In this document: positions 1 to 9,058 of the stretch, one piece after another
Layout: each line of letters starts with the position of its first letter
How positions within the stretch are numbered: the stretch's first letter is position 1
Assembly: GCF_031127905.1 (NCBI RefSeq)
Contig: NZ_JARXIC010000018.1
Coordinates: forward strand, 21,814 to 85,813
DNA from: Thalassobacterium sedimentorum
GTDB taxonomy: Bacteria; Verrucomicrobiota; Verrucomicrobiia; Opitutales; Coraliomargaritaceae
Length of the DNA: 64,000 bases
Reading direction: 5' to 3'
Notes under the pieces: generated by a model
Seen by the model: the letters and a program-made list of their open reading frames with translations, nothing else
Databases searched by the model: none
Told to the model about the DNA's origin: nothing
Program-made: the position numbers and the translations under genes

Positions 1-1
1 C

Positions 2-895
2 GAAGAGGCCTTGCATCAATGGTGGGACGAAACGCCCTGCGTTAAAGCGCGGGCCGGGGAAGAGCTTCTCAAGGCAAAGATTTCAGGGATGCGATCCGAA
101 ATCCGCAGGCTTTATTCCGGTGGCACGATGCGCCTCTTCGAAATGCTCCAACGGGCCGAACGCGCCCGGATGGCCTGCGAAGGCTATCGCACGCCACCTT
201 GCCTCGTGGCCGACGATTCGACATCGGAAGCCTTGGCGCAAATCATGCACCGTTCCTATGAGTCGATTGCCACGGTTTCGGCAGATGCGAGGTATTTTTT
301 GAAACGGCTCGGAACGCCGGACACGAAGGAAGAATCCTTCTTCCTGAAAGGTTACAGCGGTGACTTGGCCCTGACTAATCGCGTGTCGCGGAACGCCGTC
401 CGCCTCCGGCGTCCCTGCCTGACGACACTCCTGCTGACACAAAGGGACGCTCATGCAAAGTTCGTGGAGCGGACCCTGAGAAATCGCTCAGGTTTGCTGC
501 CTAGGTTTCTGCATGCGTGTATTGGACATGCCGATACAAAACTTCCGCTAATAGACGGAAGGACGATCCCTCGCATCCAGCGGGATTATGCCGAAATGCA
601 CCAGGCCATCTTGAAGGCATACCGCTTCGAGCGAACCTCGGCCATCGTCGAGGCTTCCAAGCAAGCCCGGGGGTATCTTCAGGAGATTGAACAGCACTGC
701 CGGGCAACAGCGATGACCGATGAAAGCATCCGAGGCGAAGTCCTGCGTCGAAGAGCCGAGCAAGCCTGGCGGGTCAGCCTTTGCCTTCACTTGGCGCGGC
801 ACGGCAACACCGCAGCTCTCCATCCCTTGGAGTTGCCAGACGCACAATCCGCCGCAGCCATCGTCGAGCGCTTTACGCAAATCCCTCAAATCTGA
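2..895 (+). CDS. DUF3987-type primase/helicase-like protein, C-terminal part (5' end outside window)
   Basis: The frame is open to the left edge, and the first possible start inside the window (TTG at 11) has no ribosome site, so this is the end of a longer gene. The segment around 140-170 has a run of small hydrophobics, then QRDAHAKFVERTL and SGLLPRFL. This resembles the region of DUF3987 proteins in which a helical linker is followed by GLL-x-RFL. DUF3987 proteins are found on plasmids, phages and integrative elements, often near primase or DNA-processing genes. That agrees with the serine recombinase at 3944. The family call rests on these short motifs only, since the Walker A part is not visible here. 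Confidence 0.5.
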   Translation, partial: EEALHQWWDETPCVKARAGEELLKAKISGMRSEIRRLYSGGTMRLFEMLQRAERARMACEGYRTPPCLVADDSTSEALAQIMHRSYESIATVSADARYFLKRLGTPDTKEESFFLKGYSGDLALTNRVSRNAVRLRRPCLTTLLLTQRDAHAKFVERTLRNRSGLLPRFLHACIGHADTKLPLIDGRTIPRIQRDYAEMHQAILKAYRFERTSAIVEASKQARGYLQEIEQHCRATAMTDESIRGEVLRRRAEQAWRVSLCLHLARHGNTAALHPLELPDAQSAAAIVERFTQIPQI

Positions 896-910
896 AAGCA
901 AATCCGAAAT

Positions 911-1105
911 ATGAACGAATTCATCACTAATTTTGAAGCCATTGAAGTCCAAGCCCACGAGTTGACCGATACGGTCGAACAACTCATCCGGCAGGTGCGG
1001 GACTTGAAACCTCAGGCCCGGAGCAAAGAACACGAGGCCAAACGGCACCGGCTCGAAATCGAGTTGCTTAACATGCGCGACTTTATGTGGATCCGCCGCG
1101 GCTAA
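911..1105 (+). CDS. Small charged helical protein of unknown function
   Basis: An ATG-initiated 64-residue frame begins 16 bases after the stop of the upstream DUF3987-like gene, so it may be its co-transcribed companion. The protein is rich in Glu, Arg, Lys and Leu with heptad-like spacing (HELTDTVEQLIRQVRDL), suggesting a short coiled coil. I do not recognise a family. A small accessory protein of the mobile element is possible, and a chance frame cannot be excluded. Confidence 0.4.
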   Translation: MNEFITNFEAIEVQAHELTDTVEQLIRQVRDLKPQARSKEHEAKRHRLEIELLNMRDFMWIRRG

Positions 1106-1122
1106 ACGAGAGAACCTGAGAG

Positions 1123-1476
1123 CTAGAATTCCCAGGATATGTCCACGCCGCCCGGGGCATTGGTGACGACGATATCCACACCCTGAGAGATCAGTGTCGG
1201 GTATTCCTCTTGGGCGACCGGTTCGAAGTCCTTCACATAGCTGTCCGAGCCCATGAGGTCGGCGACTTCCACGTCAACGACCCCGAATTCGAGGAAGTAT
1301 TGGTCTGCTCCAGAGGCCAGTTGCCGCAAGTTGTTGTAGATGGCTTTGGTCTGAGAGGTCTCTCGGACTTTTTTGAACGCCGGGATCGCCATCGAAGCCA
1401 GCAAGCCGATGATGACGACAACGATCATAATTTCAACGAGGGTGAAGCCGCGGCTCTTATTTTGGTATGGTTTCAT
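1123..1476 (-). CDS. Type IV prepilin / pseudopilin-like protein
   Basis: Using the ATG at 1476 the product is 117 residues: a short basic leader (MKPYQNKSRG), the prepilin peptidase site G|FTLVE with Glu at position +5, then a hydrophobic helix (IMIVVVIIGLLASMAIPAF) running into a charged stretch. This is the classic class III signal of type IV pilins and type II secretion pseudopilins. An upstream in-frame ATG at 1524 would put 16 extra residues ahead of the leader and is less likely. The C-terminal half is short and lacks a disulphide-bonded D-region. No pilus or secretion machinery adjoins it; a GspF-like gene lies at 33350. It probably acts as a minor pilin or pseudopilin, or is an orphan carried by the element. 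Confidence 0.85.
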   Translation of the reverse strand: MKPYQNKSRGFTLVEIMIVVVIIGLLASMAIPAFKKVRETSQTKAIYNNLRQLASGADQYFLEFGVVDVEVADLMGSDSYVKDFEPVAQEEYPTLISQGVDIVVTNAPGGVDISWEF

Positions 1477-1576
1477 GATATACATATTTTTTAGGACTCT
1501 TGATGTTATGTGTGATATCCACAAACTTTAGAGCCGGGATTAAGCTAAGGTCAAGCTGTGTGTAAACCACACATGC

Positions 1577-1825
1577 ATGAAAAAGACACGAGAAGACGCC
1601 GCCCTCAATGATTTCGGACCACTGATTCGGCGCAAGCGGCTGGCTTCGAAACGAAAGATTTCACAGGACGATCTCGCCGGGCGATTAGCTCAGATGGGCA
1701 TCTGGCTCGACCGAAGCGCGATTTCCAGGATCGAAAATCAGGAACGGGGCATTCTGGACTACGAACTGATGGCGATCTGCAAGTGCCTCAAGATCCGCCC
1801 ATCAGAATTGTTCAAGCCACGTTAA
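1577..1825 (+). CDS. XRE-family helix-turn-helix regulator
   Basis: The 82-residue protein is almost entirely an HTH_3 domain: LIRRKRLASKRKISQDDLAGRL (helices 1-2), IWLDRSAISRIENQERGILDYEL (recognition helix with the typical SRIENQ core), then KCLKIRPSELF. It begins 53 bp from the start of the divergent prepilin gene, so the two could share a regulatory region. Its small size and lack of an effector domain fit a repressor of a mobile element. Confidence in the fold is high; the target is unknown. Confidence 0.85.
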   Translation: MKKTREDAALNDFGPLIRRKRLASKRKISQDDLAGRLAQMGIWLDRSAISRIENQERGILDYELMAICKCLKIRPSELFKPR

Positions 1826-2148
1826 GCGCTGCTTCTACCTACGGAGGGTTGGGTGCAGCACGCGCGCCAGTGCATCCATGGTGGCCTATGATCCGAAGCG
1901 AAAAAGAAGCATCCGATTGAGCCAAATTGAAGGGTATGATTTTCTTCTGGACGTGTTGGTTTCATGCCAGCGCGGCCGGGAACTGGTCTTGCGGCTAATC
2001 GTAGGAATGCCCGACAGCTTTGAGCAACTAAAGGTTTTGCAGACGGTATGCGACATCTGAAGGACCGCTACGCCAAAACTAAAAATTGTTCCCGGACGGA
2101 GTGCCTCTCGGCGATCCCGTCCTCCTAGAAAACAAGAAAAGCAACGCA
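1826..2148. other. Gap without convincing gene
   Basis: About 320 bases between the XRE gene and the next supportable start. A 60-codon frame at 1878-2060 exists but has no recognisable domain or ribosome site, and I do not call it. No clear terminator, repeat or RNA was seen. Confidence 0.4.
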
Positions 2149-2592
2149 ATGATCCAAATAGAAGAAATCAACCTCACCCGCGGCCCCGCCCCCCAGTGGC
2201 TGAAAGTACTCCCTGAACCCTGGTCCTCGTTCAAACCGGCTACGACTCTCGGTGAACTCGCAAAACTTGCTCCGAACGCATGGCGCATTTATAGCCGCCA
2301 CTGTCTGAGAGATACCGTTGTTTACGGCAATCGCAGGCACAGTCTCGGTATCACGCTCAGCGAAGGGCGCTGGAGATTCCGATTTTGCGATGCGGTGAAC
2401 AACGAATGCCTCGACCGGAAAGCAATCGAAGCGGCCCTACGCACGGTCGATGGTTCGGTGGAGCAAGAGATCGAACAGTTCTTTAGGGTGCTCGATTGGG
2501 AGGTCGCCGACATTGATTCACGAATAAGCGACGAGTCCAGCAGAGAGGCAATACGTTTCCGAGCACTGCAAGCATTCCTTGCAGATCACTGA
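2149..2592 (+). CDS. Hypothetical protein
   Basis: Starting at the ATG at 2149 (preceded by a purine-rich AAGAAAAG) the product is 147 residues. The frame can be extended to a TTG at 2086, but the extra residues look non-coding. It starts MIQIEEINL and ends REAIRFRALQAFLADH; the middle is acidic with two short beta-like segments. I recognise no family. It lies 51 bp upstream of a PP1-like phosphatase on the same strand and could be co-transcribed with it. Confidence 0.5.
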   Translation: MIQIEEINLTRGPAPQWLKVLPEPWSSFKPATTLGELAKLAPNAWRIYSRHCLRDTVVYGNRRHSLGITLSEGRWRFRFCDAVNNECLDRKAIEAALRTVDGSVEQEIEQFFRVLDWEVADIDSRISDESSREAIRFRALQAFLADH

Positions 2593-2643
2593 ACCGCGTC
2601 ATTGAATCAACACCGATTCTGACAATCCCCACAGAGTAAGAGC

Positions 2644-3309
2644 ATGGCAACTTGGGCAATCGGCGACCTTCACGGGCACTACGCGCATCTTAAACAGTTG
2701 CTGGAATTCATGCCACTTGCTCCCGAAGACACCATCGTTTTACTCGGCGATGTGATCGACCGGGGGCCGGATTCAGCAGCTGTATTGCGGAAAATCCACG
2801 AACTCAAGAAGGCCTATCCAGTGATTTTCCTGCGCGGCAACCATGAAGCGATGCTTCTGCAGGCTCGGCGCAACCGTGAGCATCTCCCGTTTTGGGTCGA
2901 GTGCGGAGGCGGCGCGACGCTTGATTCGTATCGAGCGAAGAGCTTCGATGACATCCCGGATGAAGACTGGAGACTTTTTGAATCCAGCCTTCTTTATCAC
3001 GAAACGGACGATACGATCTTCGTGCACGCCAATCTTGATCCGAACTTGGAAATGAGCGATCAATCCGAGAGTGATCTCCTCTGGCGGTTCTACGATGGCC
3101 CCATCCGCCATGTTTCAGGAAAACTCGTAGTATGCGGCCACACCACTCAGGCCTCGGGACTGCCCGCTTTTGACAAGTGCTCAACCTGCATCGACACCCT
3201 CCCGGAATCAGGGGAAGGCTGGCTGACTGCCGTCAATTGTGAACAAAAGTCATTCTGGCAGGTTGATCATCTCGGTAACCGGCGGAATGACAGTTTCTTG
3301 AGCTTATGA
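2644..3309 (+). CDS. PP1/PrpA-like serine/threonine phosphatase (metallophosphoesterase)
   Basis: This 221-residue protein carries the full metallophosphoesterase signature in order: GDLHGH near residue 7, GDVIDRGPDS near 38, GNHEAML near 66, then VHANL near 140 and a later VCGHT. These residues hold the two-metal centre that hydrolyses phosphoserine/threonine or other phosphomonoesters. Length and motif order match phage-lambda phosphatase and PrpA/PrpB proteins, which act in the cytoplasm. The substrate is not evident. An ApaH-like dinucleotide hydrolase is the main alternative, but those are usually longer. Tandem hairpins overlap the stop codon. Confidence 0.9.
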   Translation: MATWAIGDLHGHYAHLKQLLEFMPLAPEDTIVLLGDVIDRGPDSAAVLRKIHELKKAYPVIFLRGNHEAMLLQARRNREHLPFWVECGGGATLDSYRAKSFDDIPDEDWRLFESSLLYHETDDTIFVHANLDPNLEMSDQSESDLLWRFYDGPIRHVSGKLVVCGHTTQASGLPAFDKCSTCIDTLPESGEGWLTAVNCEQKSFWQVDHLGNRRNDSFLSL

Positions 3310-3355
3310 AGCTCAAGAATGAGGAACAAATTTCGTTTTCACAATTTGTTCCTCA
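3295..3355. repeat. Two abutting perfect hairpins after the phosphatase gene
   Basis: The first hairpin has an 11-bp stem (TTCTTGAGCTT at 3295-3305 with its complement at 3309-3319) and a 3-nt loop; it covers the phosphatase stop codon. The second begins at the next base: TGAGGAACAAATT at 3320-3332 pairs with 3343-3355 across a 10-nt loop, 13 bp without mismatch. No T-run follows on either strand, so they are not typical intrinsic terminators. They may stabilise the mRNA end or act as a binding site. Confidence 0.7.
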
Positions 3356-3522
3356 CGGAATGTGCCGTTTAGAGGCATTTTCCTGCCCCAAAATGGAAGT
3401 AAGCCTCATCTTTGGGTGAGCTGTTCTCAAGTTGAATGAAGAAAAACGCACTTACGCGCGCAAAATAGCTTTCGTTCACAAATCGATCTTACCATTCAGA
3501 AATCTTTCGATATCCTCTATAG

Positions 3523-3951
3523 ATGTCCCAGACGGCATCGAGAGCATATCGAAATACTGAAGTTCTAACGAACTCGGGAGGCTCTGCGTGCGCGATTAGG
3601 AGTGATAGTGGCGATTCTCAAGGGCAGGAGCGACTGGCTGAACTGATACTCAAGGCAGCGAGCCTCTGGCACTCAGGGAAAATTCCAAAATCAGTGGGAT
3701 GCCATGAAAAAGAGGTGTCCGACTTGCGGGATGCCGAAGTGGAGTTGGATGACGTCTCGAAGCAACTCCTGAAAACTCTTCAGTTACTTGGACAGGCGCG
3801 GCCCTGCGATTTGGCCAGGCATTGTGCAGTCTCCCAGCCTACAGTCCAGAGGCGCCTGAAAGAATTACTATTAGGAAATCTAATAGTAAAGCATGGAAAC
3901 ACGAAAGGCGTCCGCTACGCCCCACCCGAAAACAGAAAAATAGATGGGTAA
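3523..3951 (+). CDS. Winged-helix DNA-binding protein, partner of the recombinase
   Basis: The 142-residue protein has a disordered, Ser-rich N-terminus and a C-terminal winged helix: VSKQLLKTLQLLGQARPCDLARHCAVSQPTVQRRLKELLLGNLIVKHG (written here in pieces: helix LLKTLQLLG, turn PCDLARHCAVSQPTVQRRLK, wing LIVKHGNTKGVRY). Its last 8 bases overlap the start of the large serine recombinase, so the two are translationally coupled. It may be a regulator or directionality factor for the recombinase; this is inferred from position only. Confidence 0.7.
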   Translation: MSQTASRAYRNTEVLTNSGGSACAIRSDSGDSQGQERLAELILKAASLWHSGKIPKSVGCHEKEVSDLRDAEVELDDVSKQLLKTLQLLGQARPCDLARHCAVSQPTVQRRLKELLLGNLIVKHGNTKGVRYAPPENRKIDG

Positions 3952-6037
3952 GGACATAACAGTTTCCACACAGAAATTTGAGAAGGCCCTGAAGGTCACT
4001 CGTGTCATCATTTATGCCCGTGTTTCCAGCCAGAAGCAACTGGACAACAAGGAAGAGGACTCGATCAAAAGCCAGATCCACTGCTGCCGGAAGTTCTGCA
4101 AGGAGATGCTGCGCGTCGGTGAGCGGTGGGAGATCGTCGAAATCATTTCGGACGACGGTCGGACGGGGCGTAACGACAAGAGGGACGGCATCAACCGGGT
4201 GCGCGCGCACACCTCAAGGGGCGACGCCGATGTCGTGCTGGTCTATGGGCTTAGCCGCGCCTTCCGCAACAGCCGCCTGGGGCACGAGTTCGACCAAGCG
4301 CTGCAAGAGAACGGGGTGCGGCTGGTCTCCACCACGCAACCGGGCGGAAACGACACCCCGTATGAAAGGTTCGTTCGGAGCATCTTCTGGGCGCTGGCCG
4401 AGTTGACCAGCAACATCATCGCCGACGACGTCCGCCGGTCCATCCTCACCCGACTGGAAAAAGGATTGACCCACGGCGGCGTGCCGAAGCCGGGATACGC
4501 CATTGAAAAAGGCAGGCTCTATATTGTGCCTGAAGATGCAAAGGTTGTCTTCCATATCTTTGAAATGGCGGTCAACGGCATGACGCCGATGGAAATCGTC
4601 AACGATTTGAACGAGCGGAAAATCCGCACAAGACAGCGCATCTCAAACAAGGGGAAGGTGACCGGCGGGAAGCGTTTCCGGATCGAGCACGTCCTCACTA
4701 TCCTTCGGGATCCGACCTACAAGGGAGTCATCGTCCATGACGGCGTGGAATACCCTTCCGCCGCCGAATCCATCGTCCCCGAAGCAGTCTGGTCGAAAGC
4801 CCAGGTTGCCTTGGACCGCAGACCCAAAAACAAAGAGGCGATCGTCCAGAAAAGGGACAAAAACTTTATGCCCCTGAAGGGCAAGATCCGCTGCGGCTGT
4901 TGCCACTCCGCCATGAAGCCGACCTTCTCCACGAAACGCAGACCGGACGGCTCGATGGAAAAATATTTTTACTACCTCTGTTCGAAGCACGAAAAGCAGG
5001 GAGACGAATCGACCTGCACGATCCGTAGGATACCGGCTCGGCTTCTGGAAAAACTCCTGCTGGAAGCCTTCGGGGAAATCGCAGCTAATCCTGAAGTGGC
5101 CAAGCGCCTCATCGACAAAGCCCCCAAAACCAAATCGTCAAAAATCCGCAGGCTTTCCAAGGAGCGGCAGGCGATCCGTACGCAACTGAAAGAATTGGAT
5201 GCCGAGGTCGAAAGGGTGACGGACAAAGTCCTGAACATGGCCGGGACTGCCGTGGGCAAGAATCTGAAAGACAGAATCGATGCCCTGACTGAGCGGAAAA
5301 ACGAACTGGTTTCTGAGGAAATTCGGCTCAATAAGGAAATCGACGCCCTAAAATCGGATTTGCTAGCTCCCAAGAAACTGCAGCACGCCCTCGCCCACTT
5401 CGCCGAAGCCGTGAAATGCCTCCCCGAGGAAGAGCAACGGGAACTCTACAAGCTCCTTTTCAAATCCATCATCGTCAACGAAGGCGGCCAGGCCAAAGAT
5501 CCGATCGATGAGAACGCCCGTCGGACACGGGAAAGCCGCAGGCACCTCAGCGTCGAGGTGCGCCTTCGCACCGAAGCCATCCAAACCCTCTTCGGTGAAA
5601 CCGAAACCACTGGAGGACGAAAAAGCGGTTTCACCCTCTCCATCGAAATCGCCCACTGCCGGAAGAAGCCGATGGAAAACTGCGCCCTACTCTCGCCCGT
5701 CCATAAAGAATGCGGGCATAAAGCACCGAAGAACCGGAAGCGCCCAAAGAAAACCGAACATGAAATCCACCGGGCGATTCGATGGAAAAAGGAGATGGAA
5801 CGTTGTAATCTCGACCAAATCGGACTGGCAAAAAAAGTCGGATATTCAAAAGTAGCTGTGACTCACGTCATGAATTGGCTCAAGCTATCTGCAGGAGCCC
5901 AAAGCATACTTTTGAAGCTGAGCGAACCTAGTCAAATTAGAAAGGTCAGTCGAAAGGCACGTAGCCGAATTCTAAAAAAGCAAACAGAATCAGCCCAGAT
6001 AGAGATGATTCAAAAGATCATTCTGGCTAAACAATAA
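3944..6037 (+). CDS. Large serine recombinase (site-specific integrase)
   Basis: The 697-residue protein starts with a resolvase domain: VIIYARVSSQKQ with catalytic Ser28, then DGRTGRNDKRDG and LSRAFRNSR, which carry the conserved arginines. A Recombinase domain follows (GKRFRIEHVLTILRDPTYKG), then a zinc ribbon (CGCCHSAMKP with a later CSKHEKQ...STC), then a coiled coil rich in Glu/Lys (about 390-480). This is the layout of large serine integrases that insert and excise elements without a tRNA preference. The last 90 residues add a ParB-like HTH (LDQIGLAKKVGYSKVAVTHV). Such C-terminal HTH extensions occur in some recombinases of this group. It probably mobilised the left part of the window. 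Confidence 0.95.
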   Translation: MGKDITVSTQKFEKALKVTRVIIYARVSSQKQLDNKEEDSIKSQIHCCRKFCKEMLRVGERWEIVEIISDDGRTGRNDKRDGINRVRAHTSRGDADVVLVYGLSRAFRNSRLGHEFDQALQENGVRLVSTTQPGGNDTPYERFVRSIFWALAELTSNIIADDVRRSILTRLEKGLTHGGVPKPGYAIEKGRLYIVPEDAKVVFHIFEMAVNGMTPMEIVNDLNERKIRTRQRISNKGKVTGGKRFRIEHVLTILRDPTYKGVIVHDGVEYPSAAESIVPEAVWSKAQVALDRRPKNKEAIVQKRDKNFMPLKGKIRCGCCHSAMKPTFSTKRRPDGSMEKYFYYLCSKHEKQGDESTCTIRRIPARLLEKLLLEAFGEIAANPEVAKRLIDKAPKTKSSKIRRLSKERQAIRTQLKELDAEVERVTDKVLNMAGTAVGKNLKDRIDALTERKNELVSEEIRLNKEIDALKSDLLAPKKLQHALAHFAEAVKCLPEEEQRELYKLLFKSIIVNEGGQAKDPIDENARRTRESRRHLSVEVRLRTEAIQTLFGETETTGGRKSGFTLSIEIAHCRKKPMENCALLSPVHKECGHKAPKNRKRPKKTEHEIHRAIRWKKEMERCNLDQIGLAKKVGYSKVAVTHVMNWLKLSAGAQSILLKLSEPSQIRKVSRKARSRILKKQTESAQIEMIQKIILAKQ

Positions 6038-6784
6038 TTACCTAGCAGGACTAGAAGCTATGTGTTTCTCACAACTTAGAATCAGTTGACGCGCATACAA
6101 CTCAGCTGCCTCGGATACGGCATCATCAGTCACATACATCATGAAGTAAGCCGAATGAATGCCGGCGAACCCGACAAGCAGAGCAAGTTGCGTGGACATT
6201 GACGAAGAAGCATCAATCGGCATTCCGAACAACAAAGAGCCTATTGCAATCAGTACGACGGTCAGGCTCACAATCAATGCACTGCCCTTTAAACCAAGCA
6301 AATTCCTACGAAACCCATAGTTGATATTTTCCTCTAACAGCAGGCTGAATCTCTCTTTGTCACTAGTGTTCTCTCTCAACCAATTAACGCATCTATTGTA
6401 AAATGCGTCGCAAGCGGCTAGATCGTTTACTTCATCTTCTTCCGAAGGTGGATCTTCGCCCATCTTTTGGCTAATAAATGTTAGGTAGCGCTTTTTTGTA
6501 GGCGTATCAAATCTAGAGTCAGCGTGCCGAAACATATGAGTCGATGGCAATCCTCCCCATTCTTTAAGCAACTGCTTTTCAAGCCGCTTTCCATGACGGC
6601 GGGATATATCCGCAAACACAACCAATAAGACAATACTAGCAATCGCTGCGTATGCATCCGATAGGGAAAAGCTATCCCAAGAAACATACGCAACCGCCAA
6701 CGCAAGAGCTGGCGCTAAAGCGATCGCAGCGGGAAAGACCCGGGCTTTCATGGTATACTTGTCGATTGTGTCTAGCCCGATCAT
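6038..6784 (-). CDS. Four-TM membrane protein, candidate effector of the E2-E1-JAB operon
   Basis: The ATG at 6784 lies in an ATGA overlap with the stop of the E2-E1-JAB gene and follows AAGGGGAG, a strong ribosome site, so it is preferred over the in-frame ATG at 6808. The 248-residue product has two N-terminal helices (about 16-34 and 43-58), a soluble charged middle of some 100 residues, and two more helices (about 162-186 and 196-217). This 2+2 layout resembles membrane effectors linked to conflict systems (SLATT and S-4TM types), which are thought to perforate the inner membrane. I cannot assign it to a named family. Translational coupling argues that it works with the E2-E1-JAB protein. 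Confidence 0.75.
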   Translation of the reverse strand: MIGLDTIDKYTMKARVFPAAIALAPALALAVAYVSWDSFSLSDAYAAIASIVLLVVFADISRRHGKRLEKQLLKEWGGLPSTHMFRHADSRFDTPTKKRYLTFISQKMGEDPPSEEDEVNDLAACDAFYNRCVNWLRENTSDKERFSLLLEENINYGFRRNLLGLKGSALIVSLTVVLIAIGSLLFGMPIDASSSMSTQLALLVGFAGIHSAYFMMYVTDDAVSEAAELYARQLILSCEKHIASSPAR

Positions 6785-9057
6785 GACATCTCCCCTTCCT
6801 TCATACATTTACCGATCAAAAAAGTTAGCCCCTCATCCCCCGCAATGATCATCAAACTGGGACAGCCGTCCATGGCCAACTCGTCTGTAAGCCACATTAT
6901 TTGATTCAGGTCGGTCCCGCTGGGATTCGTCGTGCATCCATCCGGATGTGAGTGCCACTCACCCACATAGCGAATTTGATCCAATGTCGCCTCACATGCT
7001 TTCTTAATGTCGGGTATGAGGCGTTTGATCCCTCGCTTAAATTCTGACGGCTTACCAGTGCTGTCTTCCGGCTCAGGCCAGGCCTCCACCAAGTCGATTC
7101 GCTTCGCGATTCGATCGACCACGCCAAGCAAGACTCCTCCCGTTTCATTGCCTAAGCGCTCCTCACGCATCACCAGAATTTTCGATTCAAGCTCTGGATC
7201 AATGCAGACCTCCCAGTCGCCAATCTCTTTGCACTGCGGCTCCTTCAAAGGGACAGTGAAAGCATCGACAGTATAATTCTTACCGACGGACCAGACTGCG
7301 AGTGAGGCCTCCTCTTTATCCAGCCCATCGGACAGGCCACCCGCTAGCAACGAACTGAGTAAGCTCGCCCGTGTGTAAGGCATTCTGTTTGTTACTGCAC
7401 GACAAGAGCCAGCATAAGGAATGTGTTCAACCGACTGTGATAGATGCTCTCGAAGTTGAGTATGATTAAGCGTCTCCCGGTAGTATTGAGCCTCAATGTG
7501 ACGAAGATCAAGTTTGCGCTCGGAATCTTCAATCATCAGCACAGCAGTGTCGCCAGCCGGATTAAAAAATACACTTGCTCGACGTCCCGCTGCAGTTCTG
7601 TCACACAAACTCCGCGCGACTACAGTGGAAGCGGAGGCATCCAAAATTATATCCGCCGCACAGAGCGCCTCATTCACAAGATCTTTCTCACCATGCTGCA
7701 TTAGGACATTCGCATCGATTGCAGTTGCAGCCGCGTCGTGCCGGATCGCATTCAACCTGTCCGCGACAGATTTCGATTTAAGGCAGCCTACATCGTATTG
7801 ATTAAGCGTATGACGCTCCAAATTGTGCGGAAGCAGCAAGTCGTGATCAATAATTGTCCAGCGGAAGCGACCCTCGCGGCAAAGTGCTTCGGCGACCATT
7901 GAGCCAACTGCACCCGCGCCGACCATCGTGATTCGCCGCCGATCAGCAGAATCACGCCCAGCTAAAGAGGCTGCAGTTGTCTCATCAAATTCCTGATGGA
8001 CCGCAACCATACCGACTTCAATTCCTTCTAGCTGCGCTTCATCTGCACCTCCCGGCGTGATATTCTTTGTATAGCCTGATCTCTGTCCCGTATTGGATAC
8101 GTCTTTAAACAGCCTCCCTAAAGCGATTCCAACCTCTCCGACAGTAGAACCACACAAGAAACCAACCGGTTTTCCAGTATGCACTTCCTTAGTCGCAGGG
8201 TGTATTACGGGCATTTGAATCAAGAAACCCAAACGTGCATTCAGGCGAAAAGCAGAATCACCATCTGTATCGTCGGCCCATTGGTCGATGATAGTTGATA
8301 GTTCCTCACTCAGATTCAAGCCACGCGACTCCATGACACGGCACAGCCCGAGAAAGTTTACGGGTGCCTTGCGCAAGCGTTCCATGTCCGCTTCGGATAC
8401 AGTAAAATTCAGGAAGAGGATGGCACCAAGATCTTGGCTCGCACGCCGATTCTCCGGGGTGGCGGCCTTAAGCATTAAGACATTCGAATTAGCCTCAATT
8501 GGTCGCAGTGCAACCGTTTCAGATTCCAGGCCTGCGCCTCCTGTGAACATCGAGTTCGGCACGACTACATTAAATAGCGCACCACCGAAATACGGATCGA
8601 GCGCTTGACCTAGATCATGAAGCTGCCCGACACCAGCGCGGTCGAACCATCGCCTAATTCTATAGAGCAGCTCACTCCCCGTGTAAGTCGACTTTGCATC
8701 CTGCCAAGGACGGTCATCAACGCATAAACAGCAGGGGAATTCGTCTGGAACCATGTTCTGATGCGGCGTATCTGGAAAGTCGCCCCTTAGCGCGAAAACG
8801 GACGGTGCCTGACCATCTGTCCGGAAAACAACTCCAATGGCCTCCTGGCGATTAATTGCGTAAACTCGTCGTTGGGGCCGCCCAGTCTCTAACTCAAATT
8901 CGATCACCTCATGCCCATCGGGGAGTCGAAAAGCTCTCAACAAATGAACGACCCCTTCGGCATACCGAATCGCGCAATCCCTAAATTCGCACGCAAGTTC
9001 GACACTCAGATCCTGACAGGCGATTTCCTCTCCAATGGACTTTATCCAATCACTCAT
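6781..9057 (-). CDS. E2-E1-JAB fusion: ubiquitin-like conjugation enzyme with built-in isopeptidase
   Basis: One 758-residue chain carries three parts of a ubiquitin-type pathway. Residues 1-170 look like a degenerate E2 fold, with a hydrophobic strand leading to FPCCLCVDDRPW; Cys112 is the likely thioester cysteine. Residues 373-560 are a ThiF/E1 adenylation domain: ITMVGAGAVGSMVAEAL (nucleotide loop), TIIDHDLLLPHNLERH (the D...N-x-x-R of E1s), and Cys551 as the possible E1 cysteine. Residues 625-750 are a JAB/JAMM protease: NETGGVLLG supplies the Glu, GEWHSHPDG and NPSGTD the two His, Ser and Asp. CBASS Cap2/Cap3 use the same parts on two chains. No CD-NTase is present, so this is not CBASS. 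Confidence 0.9.
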   Translation of the reverse strand: MSDWIKSIGEEIACQDLSVELACEFRDCAIRYAEGVVHLLRAFRLPDGHEVIEFELETGRPQRRVYAINRQEAIGVVFRTDGQAPSVFALRGDFPDTPHQNMVPDEFPCCLCVDDRPWQDAKSTYTGSELLYRIRRWFDRAGVGQLHDLGQALDPYFGGALFNVVVPNSMFTGGAGLESETVALRPIEANSNVLMLKAATPENRRASQDLGAILFLNFTVSEADMERLRKAPVNFLGLCRVMESRGLNLSEELSTIIDQWADDTDGDSAFRLNARLGFLIQMPVIHPATKEVHTGKPVGFLCGSTVGEVGIALGRLFKDVSNTGQRSGYTKNITPGGADEAQLEGIEVGMVAVHQEFDETTAASLAGRDSADRRRITMVGAGAVGSMVAEALCREGRFRWTIIDHDLLLPHNLERHTLNQYDVGCLKSKSVADRLNAIRHDAAATAIDANVLMQHGEKDLVNEALCAADIILDASASTVVARSLCDRTAAGRRASVFFNPAGDTAVLMIEDSERKLDLRHIEAQYYRETLNHTQLREHLSQSVEHIPYAGSCRAVTNRMPYTRASLLSSLLAGGLSDGLDKEEASLAVWSVGKNYTVDAFTVPLKEPQCKEIGDWEVCIDPELESKILVMREERLGNETGGVLLGVVDRIAKRIDLVEAWPEPEDSTGKPSEFKRGIKRLIPDIKKACEATLDQIRYVGEWHSHPDGCTTNPSGTDLNQIMWLTDELAMDGCPSLMIIAGDEGLTFLIGKCMKEGEMS

Positions 9058-9058
9058 A

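Noticed and set aside
1878..2060. 60-codon frame between the XRE gene and the next gene
   Set aside because: No ribosome site, domain or homology I can see; probably chance.
3320..3355. Rho-independent terminator
   Set aside because: The stem is perfect but no T-run follows on either strand.
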